Of a DNA stretch of 64,000 nt, positions 9,919 through 17,774 are shown piece by piece. Every line of letters begins with the position of its first letter. Position 1 is the first letter of the stretch. The notes below the pieces were generated by a model. It saw only the letters and a list, made by a program, of their open reading frames with translations, was not told the DNA's origin and did no database searches. Origin of the DNA: Caulobacter sp. (GTDB lineage Bacteria; Pseudomonadota; Alphaproteobacteria; Caulobacterales; Caulobacteraceae); the NCBI RefSeq assembly GCF_017744445.1, contig NZ_JAGIBH010000006.1:62001-126000 (forward strand), written 5' to 3'. The position numbers were made by a program, and so were the translations under genes.

Positions 9919-10668
9919 CTAGATGCGATCTTCCGGCGGCGGCGGGTTCAGGCGCGTCAGGTGCGGGCCATGGACGACCGGCTGGCGTTCCAGGATCTGG
10001 CGCACCTTGCGCACGGCCGTCGAGGCGCGGCTGCGGCGCTGGCGCCAAAGCAGCAGGAACATCGCCCCCAGGGTGGCGGTCAGGAAGGGCAGGGGGCCCA
10101 GCAACCACACGGCGGCCGCCAGGGCGAAATAGTAGGCTCGGACGCCGGCGTTGAAGGCCGACAGGGCAGGATTGAGGATGCCGCCGGCGGCTTCCGCATA
10201 TTCGGCCAGCACGGCCGGCGGCGCCCACATCGGCGCGGCGCCGATGGCGGCCAGGCAGTAGTTCATCTGGCGGATCGACCAGATGAAGTCGAGCAGGCCA
10301 CGCGCCAGGGCGATGAGGACCAGGCCCAGCTTAACCTGGAACATCAGCGGCGTGGTCTTGGCCAGCACGGCCAGGCCCTCGACGCTCTTCCAGGCGCTGT
10401 CGCCGCCGAACAGCACCCCGGCCGCCGCGGCGATCAGGATCAGGTTCGACGAAGCGAAGAAGCTGGCCGAGTTGATGGCATGACCCAGCAGCTGACCGTC
10501 CAGCAGGGCGATCTCGCGCACCGCCATCTCCTGCATCCACCGGCGGCGGATCACGGTCATGTCGGTGTTCAGCACGCCGCCGCCTTCGCCCAGGCGCTTG
10601 AGCATGGGCTCGTACAGCAGCCAGCAGGCGGCGAAGACGGTCAGGACGATGGTATCAATCACGTGCAT
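9919..10668 (-). CDS. DUF599 family membrane protein
   Basis: A 249-residue integral membrane protein of the DUF599 family; function unknown. Hydrophobic segments lie near residues 3-20, 62-85, 105-128 and 178-225. The family hallmark RRRWMQEMAVREIALLDGQ follows the first helix, and FKWSIRQ-like residues (FIWSIRQMNYC) come after the third. The C-terminal tail is basic and proline-rich. It is transcribed in the same direction as the MHS transporter upstream, with only a 41-bp gap, so the two may be cotranscribed. Confidence 0.8.
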   Translation of the reverse strand: MHVIDTIVLTVFAACWLLYEPMLKRLGEGGGVLNTDMTVIRRRWMQEMAVREIALLDGQLLGHAINSASFFASSNLILIAAAAGVLFGGDSAWKSVEGLAVLAKTTPLMFQVKLGLVLIALARGLLDFIWSIRQMNYCLAAIGAAPMWAPPAVLAEYAEAAGGILNPALSAFNAGVRAYYFALAAAVWLLGPLPFLTATLGAMFLLLWRQRRSRASTAVRKVRQILERQPVVHGPHLTRLNPPPPEDRI

Positions 10669-10709
10669 GACGGTTTTCTAGCCCGACAATTAGAGTCGGA
10701 AAACGGGGT

Positions 10710-12149
10710 TCAGTCCTCGTGAATGAGGCTGTGATGCCGGGTGTCCTTCAGGATGACCGAGCAGATCAGGCCCAGGGTCATCACCCCAGCGACATAGAGG
10801 TAGAAGGTGCTCTCCAGCCCGCCATGCTTGAAGGTCAGGGCGACCATTTCGGCCGTGCCGCCGAACAGGACATTGGCCAGGGCGTAGGGCAGGGCCACGC
10901 CCAGGGCGCGGATCTCGGCGGGGAACATCTCGGCCTTCACCACGGCGCTGATCGAAGTGTAGCAGGACTGGAAGGTCATGCCGGCCAGGATCAGGACCAG
11001 GGCCGTGGTCACCGACGCGGTCTGGCTGATGCCGGTCATGATCGGCCAGATGGTCAGGGCGCCGCCGCCGAAGGCCAGGATCAGCATCGGCTTGCGCCCG
11101 AAGCGGTCCGACAGCCAGCCCGCGAGCGGCTGCAACAGCATGAAGCCGATCATGGACAGGGCGCTGATCTCGGACGCCTGGCCCTTGGAAAAGCCGGCTG
11201 TGTTGACCAGGAACTTCTGCATGTAGGTCGTGTAGACATAGAAGGTCAGCGAGCCGCCGGCCGTCAGGCCCATAATCAGCAGGCTCTCGCGCGGATGGCG
11301 GCGCACCAGCGGCACGATCAGCGACACGAAGAACAACACCAGGAACACCGCGCCCAGGATCTGGGCGGGTCTGGCCAGCGGGCCGGTGGTGACGCCCGTG
11401 ACGCCGGCGACCACGGTCAGCACCAGGAAGACCGCGGCGCTGGTCACCTGGCCGCGCGACAGGGTCTCGCGCTGGGCGGGGCGCTTGAAGGCGATGCTCT
11501 CTTCCAGGCCGCGCCGGATCCAGAACACCACCACCGCCAGCAGGGCGCCGATGACGAACGGCACGCGCCAGGCCCAGGCCTTCAGCTCGGCCTCGCCCAC
11601 GAAGCGTTGGAGGATAATCAGCACCGCGAGCGCCAGCAGCTGGCCGGCGATCAGGGTCACGTAGTGGAAGCTGGACCAGAAGCCCCGCCGGGCCTTGCCG
11701 GCCATCTCGCTCATATAGGTGGCGCTGGCGCCGTACTCGCCGCCGACCGACAGGCCCTGAAGCACGCGCGCGAAGAGCAGGATGGCGGGGGCCCACAGGC
11801 CGATGGTCTTGAAGCCAGGCGTGACGGCGATGATCAGCGCGCCGCCGCACATCAGGGCCACCGAGACCGACAAGGCCGCGCGGCGGCCGGCATGGTCGGC
11901 ATACAGCCCCATCAGCCAGGCGCCGATCGGGCGCGCGACGAAGCCCAGGAAAAAGACCGCCGCCGCTTGCAACAGCTGCACGGTCTGGTCGCCCTTGGGG
12001 AAGAAGGCGGGCGCGAAATAGAGGGTGAAGGCGGCGTAGGCGAACCAGTCGTACCACTCGACCAGGTTGCCGGCCGAGCCGCCCAGGATGGCCTTGGCGC
12101 GGGCCAGCGGCGAGAGGCGCGTGCTGGCCGCTTCGGCGGTCGCCGTCAT
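10710..12149 (-). CDS. MFS transporter, metabolite:H+ symporter (KgtP/ProP-like)
   Basis: A 479-residue inner-membrane symporter with twelve predicted helices. The MHS subfamily start GNLVEWYDWFAYA (about 27-39) is present. The MFS loop 2-3 motif appears as GLYADHAGRRAAL, and RVLQGLSVGGEYGASATYMSEMA follows helix 4. Relatives carry alpha-ketoglutarate, proline/betaine or other organic acids; the substrate cannot be chosen from sequence. The ribosome-binding region lies in a small hairpin at 12154-12183. Confidence 0.85.
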   Translation of the reverse strand: MTATAEAASTRLSPLARAKAILGGSAGNLVEWYDWFAYAAFTLYFAPAFFPKGDQTVQLLQAAAVFFLGFVARPIGAWLMGLYADHAGRRAALSVSVALMCGGALIIAVTPGFKTIGLWAPAILLFARVLQGLSVGGEYGASATYMSEMAGKARRGFWSSFHYVTLIAGQLLALAVLIILQRFVGEAELKAWAWRVPFVIGALLAVVVFWIRRGLEESIAFKRPAQRETLSRGQVTSAAVFLVLTVVAGVTGVTTGPLARPAQILGAVFLVLFFVSLIVPLVRRHPRESLLIMGLTAGGSLTFYVYTTYMQKFLVNTAGFSKGQASEISALSMIGFMLLQPLAGWLSDRFGRKPMLILAFGGGALTIWPIMTGISQTASVTTALVLILAGMTFQSCYTSISAVVKAEMFPAEIRALGVALPYALANVLFGGTAEMVALTFKHGGLESTFYLYVAGVMTLGLICSVILKDTRHHSLIHED

Positions 12150-12153
12150 GTGG

Positions 12154-12183
12154 ATCTCCCCCTCCCGGTGCGAAGGGGGAGAT
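12154..12183 (-). promoter_or_regulatory. Hairpin enclosing the transporter's ribosome-binding site
   Basis: ATCTCCCCC and GGGGGAGAT pair across a 12-base loop just upstream of the transporter ATG, so the purine-rich Shine-Dalgarno stretch lies in the stem. It could limit translation, or simply be a degenerate extragenic palindrome. Confidence 0.35.
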
Positions 12184-12218
12184 TAGGCGAACGCTGATCT
12201 AGAGCAAGCTAGGCTCGC

Positions 12219-12374
12219 CTAGATCCTGCCGAGCAGGACCAGGATGATCAGAATAATCAGGATCAGGCCCAGGCCGCCGCTGGGGAAATAGCCCCACGAG
12301 CGGCTGTGACCCCAGGTCGGCAGCGCGCCGATGAGGGCCAGGATAAGGATGATGATGAGGATCGTGCCGAGCAT
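12219..12374 (-). CDS. DUF3309 small membrane protein
   Basis: A 51-residue protein, almost entirely one hydrophobic helix, then GALPTWGHSRSWGYFPSGG, then a second helix ending LLGRI. The central Trp/Gly/Pro block and the hydrophobic flanks match the DUF3309 family. The family is widespread in proteobacteria as tiny stress-linked envelope proteins, but no activity is established. The ATG at 12374 is preceded by a good GGAGGG ribosome-binding site. Confidence 0.8.
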   Translation of the reverse strand: MLGTILIIILILALIGALPTWGHSRSWGYFPSGGLGLILIILIILVLLGRI

Positions 12375-12479
12375 GGTCCGAAGTTTCCCTCCAATCCGGC
12401 GTCGGCCACCGTGGCGACGCTAGGTTCAGGACTTCGGAATTCTTGGCGACGCTTATCGGTTCCGCGCCAAAAGGTTCCC

Positions 12480-12863
12480 TCAGCAGGGCGTGTCTTCGGC
12501 TTTTCTCAGCTTGATGGCCCAGAGGGCGCCAATCACGCCGCCTTTCACGCGCGGCAGCAGCGCCAGGGTCAGGACCGCCAGCGGGATCAGGGTCAGCGGC
12601 GCGACCAGCCAGGGCGAGGCTTCCCAGATCCAGGGGAAGAACAGCAGCGGCGCCACCAGCAGGTGGCCGACCAGCAGGATGGTGAAATAGGCCGGGCCGT
12701 CATCGGCCGGATAGCAGCCCAGCTCGTGCCCGCAGGCCTCGCACTCGGGATCGACCTTCAGGTAGCGCATGTACAGCCGACCGTCGCCGCAGTTGGGGCA
12801 ACGGTGCATCAGGCCGCGCTTGAGGCCGGTCAGAAGGGACGGAGAGGGCTGGGTCTCTGACAT
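12480..12863 (-). CDS. DUF983 family zinc-ribbon membrane protein
   Basis: A 127-residue DUF983 protein. The N-terminal zinc ribbon carries two CxxC pairs (CPNCGDGRLY at about 22 and CEACGHELG at about 41). Two hydrophobic helices follow (about 58-78 and 82-104), then a short basic tail. The family is common in alphaproteobacteria and is often found near cytochrome oxidase genes elsewhere, but not here. Role unknown; the zinc site and membrane anchoring are visible. Confidence 0.85.
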   Translation of the reverse strand: MSETQPSPSLLTGLKRGLMHRCPNCGDGRLYMRYLKVDPECEACGHELGCYPADDGPAYFTILLVGHLLVAPLLFFPWIWEASPWLVAPLTLIPLAVLTLALLPRVKGGVIGALWAIKLRKAEDTPC

Positions 12864-13089
12864 GGGCGCTCATATGCGCCTTCGGGCGCGGCGAGAAAAG
12901 GGCGACCAGCCGTCGCACGGCGACGATTTGTCCAGGATCTGAGTAAGTATCGATGAACCAGTTCCTGGATCTTATCGGCGCATCGTCATGCAAACGATGT
13001 CCTGCTGATCTGCCGGGCGTGTCCTGGTTAATGAAGAATAGTTTCCGGACCGACGTTCCGGGAATTGGAGTCCTCGATCCGGGGTCTTC

Positions 13090-13114
13090 GGAACTGCGAC
13101 GACGCGCTGACGTT
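13090..13114 (+). promoter_or_regulatory. EcfG/SigT-type general stress promoter
   Basis: GGAAC, 16 bases, then CGTT: an exact match to the -35/-10 consensus of the alphaproteobacterial EcfG sigma factor (SigT in Caulobacter). It lies 32 bases before the ATG of the small gene at 13146, leaving a short leader with a ribosome-binding site. Confidence 0.65.
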
Positions 13115-13145
13115 GATCGGCTGTTCTGAAAAGTGGAGGCGAAGC

Positions 13146-13313
13146 ATGACGCCCGACCCGCGAAAACCCACCGATCCAGGCGCTGAGCCGCCCCGCAAGG
13201 GCGAGGCGGCTTCCAAGGCCGAACACGCCGTCCGCCACGCGCCGGAGGGCGCCGTCGCCCCGCATGAGAAGCGGACGATCGGCGCCGAGACGTCGCGAGA
13301 AGAGGACGCGTAA
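13146..13313 (+). CDS. Small hydrophilic protein, probable general-stress gene
   Basis: A 55-residue, highly charged protein rich in Ala, Pro, Glu and Lys with no hydrophobic segment, probably disordered. The ATG is chosen because GGAGG lies seven bases upstream and an EcfG-type promoter precedes it. I do not recognise a family. It converges on the entericidin-like gene, with 3 bp between stops. The promoter suggests induction under osmotic, oxidative or starvation stress. Confidence 0.6.
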   Translation: MTPDPRKPTDPGAEPPRKGEAASKAEHAVRHAPEGAVAPHEKRTIGAETSREEDA

Positions 13314-13316
13314 GGT

Positions 13317-13454
13317 TTAGCGCTTGGCGTCGCGCGCGGCGCCGGCGACGGCCTTGCCCGCCGACGAGACGTCGCGACCGGCGCCTTCGATGGTGTTGCA
13401 GGCCGAGACCAGCAGGGCGGCCGCGGCGGCGGCGAGGACGACGATCTTACGCAT
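13317..13454 (-). CDS. Entericidin A/B-family lipoprotein
   Basis: A 45-residue lipoprotein. The short signal peptide ends in the lipobox LVSAC (acylated Cys19). The family core NTIEGAGRDVSSAGKA follows, with a small basic tail. In E. coli, entericidin A is described as an antidote and B as a toxin, but in alphaproteobacteria single copies like this are common and their role is unproven. No partner toxin gene lies beside it. Confidence 0.85.
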   Translation of the reverse strand: MRKIVVLAAAAAALLVSACNTIEGAGRDVSSAGKAVAGAARDAKR

Positions 13455-13499
13455 GAAATTAGAGCTCCAGCTTGGAAGGCGCGGGACCTTAAGCGCAGG

Positions 13500-13530
13500 C
13501 CGCGCCGGGCTTCAAGAGGCCCGGCGCGGG
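13500..13530 (-). terminator. GC-rich hairpin after the crystallin gene
   Basis: CCGCGCCGGGC pairs with a near-perfect complement across a short loop containing TTCAAGA. It lies just after the stop of the minus-strand gene at 13535. No T-run follows, so it may act as a Rho-assisted end or an mRNA-stabilising stem. Confidence 0.5.
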
Positions 13531-13534
13531 AGTT

Positions 13535-13939
13535 TTAGCGAACCCGGCGGACCGAGCTGTAGCGGTCGTTCTGCTTCTTGGGCAGGCTGGCCATGTCGTA
13601 GTCGTAGCGCCAGCACTTGCCCTGGTAGTAGGCGTGCTCGCAGAACTCCCACGACCCGCGCGAGATGCGCATGGACGAGACGCGGTCGTTGAAGCCCAGG
13701 CGGACCAGGTCGGGGACGTCGCCACGGATCGGACGAGCCTCGCCACGGAAGCCGTCGTGCTCGAACAGGACGACTTCGCCGCCGCGGTCCCAGCGGCCGT
13801 CGCGGCGATCATCGCGGCGGTCGTCACGGCGATCGTAGCCGTCGCGGCGATCGCGGTCGTAGCCACGATCCTGGGCGACGGCGCCGCCGGCCAGCAGGGC
13901 AATGGATCCGCACAGGATCAGGAAAGCGGACTTGCGCAT
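13535..13939 (-). CDS. Secreted beta/gamma-crystallin domain protein
   Basis: A 134-residue periplasmic or secreted protein. The signal peptide runs to AVAQ (about 22). A low-complexity Asp/Arg stretch follows (about 25-50, repeating RRDD). One beta/gamma-crystallin domain of two Greek keys completes it. Each key carries the calcium-site pattern N/D-N/D-x-x-S-S: NDRVSS and NDRYSS. Two cysteines (EFCEHA and GKCWRY) could form a disulfide. The gene starts 12 bp after the related gene upstream, with AAGGAGAAG as ribosome-binding site, so the two form an operon. The substrate or matrix bound is unknown. Confidence 0.75.
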   Translation of the reverse strand: MRKSAFLILCGSIALLAGGAVAQDRGYDRDRRDGYDRRDDRRDDRRDGRWDRGGEVVLFEHDGFRGEARPIRGDVPDLVRLGFNDRVSSMRISRGSWEFCEHAYYQGKCWRYDYDMASLPKKQNDRYSSVRRVR

Positions 13940-13951
13940 GGGATCTTCTCC

Positions 13952-14539
13952 TTAGCGAACGCGGCGGATCGAGCTGATCTGGTCGTTCCACTCGCGGGGC
14001 AGAATGGCCTGGTCGGCGTCGAGACGGCTGCAGCGGCCCTGGTAGTTGGCGTGCTCGCAGATCTCCCAGCGACCGCCGGTGCGGCCGATCTGGATCGACG
14101 AGGCCTTGTCGTTGAACTTGACCGCGCCCAGGTCGGGCATGTCGCCATTCACTTCGAAAGCGCGGCCCTGGTATTGCGGATCCTCGAACAGCACGACGCC
14201 GTCACGGCCGCCGCCCGGGCGACCCCCGCCATAGCCGCCGCCACCGCCGTTCCAGCCGCCGCCACCGCCGTAGCCGGTGCATTGCAGGCGGCCGTCGCGG
14301 TTCTCCAGGCCCTGGCTGCCGCAGTCGCGCGTGCGGGCGCTGGACCAATCGAAACCGCCGCGACCGTTCTGGCAGCGCGCCCAGACCTGGCCGTTGAAGG
14401 CGGTGATGTCGCGGCACGACTGGGTGTAGGAGCCGCGCGGCGGATCGTCGTAGCGACCGTTCCAGCTGGGCGCCTGGGCAGAGGCCACGCCGGCCAGCAA
14501 CAGGGTCGAAAGGGCCGCGAGGCCGAGGGTCTTGTGCAT
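13952..14539 (-). CDS. Secreted CVNH-like plus beta/gamma-crystallin protein
   Basis: A 195-residue exported protein with a signal peptide ending ASAQA. Residues about 30-85 (SCRDITAFNG, ARCQN, DCGSQGLENRDGRLQC) resemble the cyanovirin-N homology fold, a carbohydrate-binding domain with paired cysteines. A Gly-rich linker (GGGGGW repeats, about 88-112) follows. A C-terminal beta/gamma-crystallin domain has calcium motifs NDKASS and NDQISS. It is the first gene of an operon with the smaller crystallin protein. Combined glycan and calcium binding suggests an extracellular or periplasmic structural role; this is inference. Confidence 0.7.
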   Translation of the reverse strand: MHKTLGLAALSTLLLAGVASAQAPSWNGRYDDPPRGSYTQSCRDITAFNGQVWARCQNGRGGFDWSSARTRDCGSQGLENRDGRLQCTGYGGGGGWNGGGGGYGGGRPGGGRDGVVLFEDPQYQGRAFEVNGDMPDLGAVKFNDKASSIQIGRTGGRWEICEHANYQGRCSRLDADQAILPREWNDQISSIRRVR

Positions 14540-14626
14540 GTCAGTTTCCCCACCGAAGAGCGTCGTTGTTGACGCCAGCTAGCCGTCCCCCAACTGAACG
14601 GCAGCTGAACGGCCAAGTTTTAACGC

Positions 14627-16729
14627 TCAACGGTCCCGAGGGCGATAGACAACCTGCACGTGCCCTTGCAGCTGGGCTTCGGTGAAGCGGACGGGCTTGG
14701 TCTTCATGGCCACGAACAGCGGCGTCTGGTCGGCATAGTGGGGCGACTTGGCGTCCAGCGTGGCCGAGCCGAACTGGTGGATGCTTTCGGAGCGTAGCTG
14801 GCCGGCTTTGTCCCAGATGACGAACATGATGAAGGTGTCGCCGCCGTCGGCGGTGGTCGTACCGTCCTTCTCGGGCTTGCCCCAGACCGAGCGATAGGTG
14901 TCGGCCGCCCCGTCGATGGGCAGGTTCACACTGCCGCGCCGGATGCGATTGACCTGGCCCCACTCCGGATCCAGGCGGCCGAAGTGGGTCTTCAGCTGGG
15001 TGATCGCCGCCTTCAGGCTGTCGATCGGCGCCGGGGCCGGATCGCCGTTAGAGCGCGCGAACAGGATCGGCTGGGTCATCAGCGCCGCCAGGGCCGCGCC
15101 GCGATTGTGGACGTCAGCCCGTTTGTCCCAGGCGCGCAGGATCTTCTGGGCCTGGGCGAGGTCGGCGTCACCCTTGGGATCGATGGCCGTGACCTCGCGG
15201 ACCATCTCCATGACGCTGGAGCGATCGCTGAAGGCGATGTCGAACTTGTGGGCCCGGAAGCTGGCGTCCGTGATCGCGTGGTCGGTTCCGAAGGTCTCCA
15301 GCGCCCGCCAGGCGCGGTTGGTCATGTTGGTCTGCAGGCCCATAGAGGCGGGGAAGGCCGCGGCCTTGAGATTGTCGGCGTCCTCGCTGGCGCGGAACGG
15401 CGTGTTGTTGGAGTTGAACACCATGCCGGACTTGGGATTCCACAGCTGCGGGGTCTGGTCGACGGGGCGATAGCCCTGCCAGATCAGGTCCGAGCGGTCG
15501 CCGGGCAGGACGCCGCTCCAGTCAGCTTGCGCCGTGCGGTTCGGATACTGGCCGTTGTGCACGAAGCCGATATTCCCGGCCGCGTCGGCATAGACATAGT
15601 TCAGGCTGGGAATGGCGTGGGTGGCGATGGCGGCGCGCCACTCGTCCATCGTGCGGGCGCGGTTCAGCCGCCAATACTGCAAGGGCTGGCGCCACTCGCC
15701 CATGCCGGCGTAGCGGATGGCGAAGACGCCGTGATCGGTCTCCAGCACCGGCCCGTGGACTGACCGCAGCACCGCCTTCTTCACCGGCAGCACGATGGGG
15801 CCAAACAGCTTCACGCGTAGGGTGACCCAGCGCTTGTCGAAGTCCCTCCACTGGCCATCCAGGCGGTACTGGTTCTTGTTCGCCGGGTTGAGGGTGAGGC
15901 GGTAGATGTCGACCAGGTCGGGCTTCGACACCGTGTTGGCCCAGCCCAGCGTGGCGTTGTGGCCATGCAGCATGAACGGTGAGCCCGGGAAGAAGCCGCC
16001 GGCCACGTGCCAGCCCTGGCCGCTCTCGACCACGGCCTCATACCAGGCCACTGGGCCGGTATAGGGCTGGTGCGAATTGACCAGCAGCCGCGTCGCGCCG
16101 TCGGCGCTACGCGAGGGCGCGGTCGCCAGGCCGTTGGAGCCCTTGGGCGGCGGAGCCTTCTCCTGGGGCGCGGTCAGGTGCTTCAGCTCGGTGTCCAGGC
16201 CGTAGAAGAACGGCTGCTTGAAGATGAAGCCGGCCTCGATGTCCTGGCCGGTCAGGGGCAGCAGGCCGGCCTTCACCTTTTCCGGGTGCTTGGCGGCATA
16301 GACGCTGACCCCGTCGGCATAGGCCTCCATGATCTTGCGCAGGTCGGCCGGCAGCTGGGCGTAATGGTCGTTGGTGGTCTTCCAGACATCCAGCAGGGCG
16401 ACGACATAGTCGGTCGGCGCGGCCTTGGCGCCCTTGTCGCGGGCCAGCACGCCGCGCGTGGCCAGCACCACGTCCTGCAGGGTGTCGAAGTCGTCCTCGC
16501 TTTGGGCGAAGCCTAAGCCGAAGGCCGCGTCGGCGTCGGTCTTGCCCAGCACGTGCGGCACGCCCCACTCGTCGCGGCGGATGCTGACGTCATAGGCCTT
16601 GGCCTTGTCCAGAAGGGCCTGGCGGGGAGGGGCCTTGGGCAGGCTGGCCTGGTCGATGACGATCAGCGTCGCACCGGCCAGCACGATCAGCGCAAGCAGC
16701 GCGCCGACCCCACGCAGGATCCACTTCAT
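14627..16729 (-). CDS. Penicillin acylase family protein (Ntn hydrolase)
   Basis: A 700-residue member of the peptidase S45 (penicillin/acyl-homoserine-lactone acylase) family. It has an N-terminal membrane/signal helix (about 5-28), then the alpha chain. The beta chain begins at the nucleophile Ser198 in KGSNGLA, which becomes the N-terminus after self-cleavage. HGHNATLGWANT (about 253) and the substrate-pocket region downstream fit the family. It probably acts in the periplasm on amide-linked acyl groups. Whether the substrate is a beta-lactam, an acyl-homoserine lactone or another amide cannot be decided from sequence. Confidence 0.85.
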   Translation of the reverse strand: MKWILRGVGALLALIVLAGATLIVIDQASLPKAPPRQALLDKAKAYDVSIRRDEWGVPHVLGKTDADAAFGLGFAQSEDDFDTLQDVVLATRGVLARDKGAKAAPTDYVVALLDVWKTTNDHYAQLPADLRKIMEAYADGVSVYAAKHPEKVKAGLLPLTGQDIEAGFIFKQPFFYGLDTELKHLTAPQEKAPPPKGSNGLATAPSRSADGATRLLVNSHQPYTGPVAWYEAVVESGQGWHVAGGFFPGSPFMLHGHNATLGWANTVSKPDLVDIYRLTLNPANKNQYRLDGQWRDFDKRWVTLRVKLFGPIVLPVKKAVLRSVHGPVLETDHGVFAIRYAGMGEWRQPLQYWRLNRARTMDEWRAAIATHAIPSLNYVYADAAGNIGFVHNGQYPNRTAQADWSGVLPGDRSDLIWQGYRPVDQTPQLWNPKSGMVFNSNNTPFRASEDADNLKAAAFPASMGLQTNMTNRAWRALETFGTDHAITDASFRAHKFDIAFSDRSSVMEMVREVTAIDPKGDADLAQAQKILRAWDKRADVHNRGAALAALMTQPILFARSNGDPAPAPIDSLKAAITQLKTHFGRLDPEWGQVNRIRRGSVNLPIDGAADTYRSVWGKPEKDGTTTADGGDTFIMFVIWDKAGQLRSESIHQFGSATLDAKSPHYADQTPLFVAMKTKPVRFTEAQLQGHVQVVYRPRDR

Positions 16730-16892
16730 CCGAGCCTCCCCGACCCTTCTTGATTACCGCCGATCATGAAGGGCGGTTTTCGTCGACGGAAGAGCCGGTT
16801 TCGACGAAACCTCGCTGAAACGTCTAGATAACGCCGTTCGTCGTTCCTAGCTGTGCTGTCAGGTTCGACCCAACAATGAGGGAGGCGTCGTC

Positions 16893-17642
16893 ATGGTTCG
16901 CAAGCACGTGGTTTCGGTTCTGGCCGCTCTGGCCTTTAGCGCCGGTGGCGCAGCGTTCGCGGAAGTCCCCGCCAACATCACCAAAGCCCTGGCCGATCCG
17001 TCACGTCCGGCCGCCGACACGGCCCGCGACGCCGCGCGGCATCCGGGCGAGATCCTGGCCCTGGCCGAGATCAAGCCGGGCGCCACGGTCGTCGACTACG
17101 TCATGGGCGGCGGCTACTTCACCCGCATCATCTCGGGCGCGGTCGGTCCGAACGGCACGGTCTATGCTTATCAGCCGGCCGAGTTCATCAAGTTCATGGC
17201 CAAGTACGGCGAGGACCAGAAGACGGTCGCCGCCGCGCTCTCGAACGTGAAGCCGCTGAACGGCCCGATGGTCGGCCTGGACCTGCCCGACAATGTCGAC
17301 GCGGTGATCACCGTCCAGAACTATCACGACATGCACTTAAAGCCGTTCCCGACGGACACGGCGGCCAAGGCCAATGCCGAGATCTTCAAGTCGCTGAAGC
17401 CGGGCGGCGTCTTCCTGGTCATCGACCACGCCGCTCTGCCCGGCGCGACGACGGCCCCGGACGCCCTGCACCGCATCGACATCGCCCAGGTGAAGACCGA
17501 GGTCGAGGCCGCCGGCTTCAAGCTGGAGAGCGAGAGCCCGCTGCTGGCCGACAAGGCCGACACGCATACGGTCAGCGTCTTCGATCCCAGCATTCGCGGG
17601 AAGACGGATCAGTTCATCCTGAAGTTCAGGAAGCCGAAATAA
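16893..17642 (+). CDS. Exported class I methyltransferase-like protein
   Basis: A 249-residue protein with a clear signal peptide (cleavage near AAFA/EVP) followed by a SAM-methyltransferase fold. Motif I is unusual: VVDYVMGGGYFTRIISGAVG (about 66-85). DAVITVQNYHD and LKPGGVFLVIDHAA match later strands. This exported methyltransferase-like family is common in Caulobacterales and related groups. Since SAM is not expected in the periplasm, its real activity is unclear. A good GGAGG site precedes the ATG. Confidence 0.75.
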   Translation: MVRKHVVSVLAALAFSAGGAAFAEVPANITKALADPSRPAADTARDAARHPGEILALAEIKPGATVVDYVMGGGYFTRIISGAVGPNGTVYAYQPAEFIKFMAKYGEDQKTVAAALSNVKPLNGPMVGLDLPDNVDAVITVQNYHDMHLKPFPTDTAAKANAEIFKSLKPGGVFLVIDHAALPGATTAPDALHRIDIAQVKTEVEAAGFKLESESPLLADKADTHTVSVFDPSIRGKTDQFILKFRKPK

Positions 17643-17648
17643 CCGACT

Positions 17649-17752
17649 CGTCATCCCGGCCGCAGCGAAGCGGAGAGCCGGGACCCAGGGGCGGCCTCAC
17701 TGCGCTTGGCCCCTGGGTCCCGGATCAGCCCTGCGGGCTGTCCGGGATGACG
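17649..17752. repeat. Extragenic palindrome (GTCATCCCGG type)
   Basis: A 104-bp imperfect palindrome bounded by CGTCATCCCGG and CCGGGATGACG, with an inner stem around CCCAGGGGC / GCCCCTGGG. It lies between two convergent genes. Related copies occur at 41515-41978 (interrupted), 49211-49310 and 55064-55107. Confidence 0.8.
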
Positions 17753-17774
17753 AGAATGGTGCGTTGGGCAGGAG

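Noticed and set aside
12154..12183. Riboswitch before the MHS transporter
   Set aside because: Only one simple hairpin is present; no conserved aptamer-like structure.
13810..13880. CRISPR-like repeat in the Arg/Asp-rich region of the crystallin gene
   Set aside because: The repeats are in-frame codon repeats (Arg-Arg-Asp-Asp) inside a gene, with no spacers.
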